Positions 6,129 to 7,270 of a DNA stretch of 7,270 bases are shown here, piece after piece. Under the pieces are notes generated by a model. That model searched no databases. It was given only the letters and a program-made list of their open reading frames with translations, and was not told where the DNA came from. Position 1 is the stretch's first letter; each line of letters opens with the position of its first letter. Origin of the DNA: Tannerella sp. (GTDB lineage: Bacteria; Bacteroidota; Bacteroidia; Bacteroidales; Tannerellaceae); contig JAIRYY010000189.1 in NCBI GenBank assembly GCA_031267485.1, positions 1 to 7,270 of the forward strand, written 5' to 3'. The translations under genes and the position numbers were made by a program.

Positions 6129-6147
6129 CGGAATAACCGTTTTTTTT
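6126..6147 (+). terminator. Terminator-like hairpin with T-tract
   Basis: AAACGG (6126-6131) and CCGTTT (6137-6142) pair across a 5-nt loop, and the T run continues to 6147. The stem is short (six pairs, half of them A-T), and no plus-strand gene ends nearby. It overlaps the -33 element of the leftward promoter, so it may instead be an operator-like dyad. Confidence 0.3.
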
Positions 6148-6295
6148 GCGTTCCCCTCGAAATACCTCACCATTTGTCGTCAATTCCGAATTTGCGCCGC
6201 GACAATTACGGCATGTCCTGTCCGGGGAAGTCACTTGACTCTGTATTCGGAATTTTGAATATGGAGTCGTCCGGCGATTTTTTTTTGCCCTTTTT

Positions 6296-6327
6296 GTTGC
6301 AGATTTCAAAAAAATATAATACGTTTG
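6296..6327 (+). promoter_or_regulatory. Candidate rightward promoter before the AG tract
   Basis: GTTG (6296-6299), a 20-bp spacer and TACGTTTG (6320-6327) give a perfect TAnnTTTG -7 box and a three-of-four -33 element. Transcription from about 6334 would cover the small frame at 6388, the AG tract and the stem-loop at 6719-6751. Confidence 0.4.
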
Positions 6328-6358
6328 CAGCCGATATTAATAAGCAGTATAAATTAAA

Positions 6359-6370
6359 CCGTTTAAACGG
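6359..6370. promoter_or_regulatory. Perfect 12-bp palindrome CCGTTTAAACGG
   Basis: It lies about 30 bp downstream of the predicted rightward start site. Its half-site AAACGG also forms the arms of the dyad at 6126-6142, in the opposite arrangement. It may be an operator; the evidence is only symmetry and position. Confidence 0.25.
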
Positions 6371-6387
6371 ATAAAAAAACAAATAAA

Positions 6388-7270
<883 letters not shown>

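Overview
The window looks like chromosomal DNA of a Bacteroidales bacterium, most probably Tannerella or a close relative. Four observations support this. There is a compact transporter-kinase-etherase operon of the murTKQ type described in Tannerella forsythia. The genes lack obvious Shine-Dalgarno sequences. Upstream boxes fit the Bacteroidetes promoter form TTTG-N20-TAnnTTTG. GC-rich genes alternate with AT-rich intergenic DNA full of repeats. The genus is an inference; the phylum is fairly secure.

Layout. Positions 1-705 hold no convincing gene. They contain copies of an 18-bp palindrome, a leftward terminator, and six tandem units of exactly 42 bp with dyad centres (217-468). Positions 706-1557 (minus) encode a BadF/BcrA-type sugar kinase paralogue with substitutions in its nucleotide-binding motifs. 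Positions 1558-1746 are a divergent promoter region. Positions 1747-4922 (plus) are the operon: a sodium:solute symporter (murT), a MurNAc kinase (murK, ATGA overlap with murT) and a MurNAc-6-phosphate etherase (murQ, 3 bp after murK). Positions 4927-5796 (minus) encode an LpxL/HtrB-family acyltransferase whose stop lies only 4 bp from that of murQ. Positions 5797-7270 are largely non-coding. They hold a 121-bp nested inverted repeat, predicted promoters facing both ways, a 33-bp AG tract, an 11-bp stem-loop, and a second tandem array (41-bp period, palindromic cores) that runs off the right edge.

How the genes work together. Imported N-acetylmuramic acid would be phosphorylated by MurK. MurQ would then cleave the lactyl ether to give GlcNAc-6-phosphate and D-lactate, feeding amino-sugar metabolism or peptidoglycan precursors. 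The divergent kinase paralogue may act on a related amino sugar or serve a regulatory role. The acyltransferase concerns lipid A and is probably an unrelated neighbour.

The least explained material is the repeats. Two arrays of unrelated sequence share one design: conserved linkers around a symmetric core. Each also has one unit whose core is a different palindrome placed at exactly the expected centre. The AG tract lies inside overlapping reading frames, one of which stays open to the window edge, so slippage could act as a translational switch; whether that frame is a real protein is doubtful.
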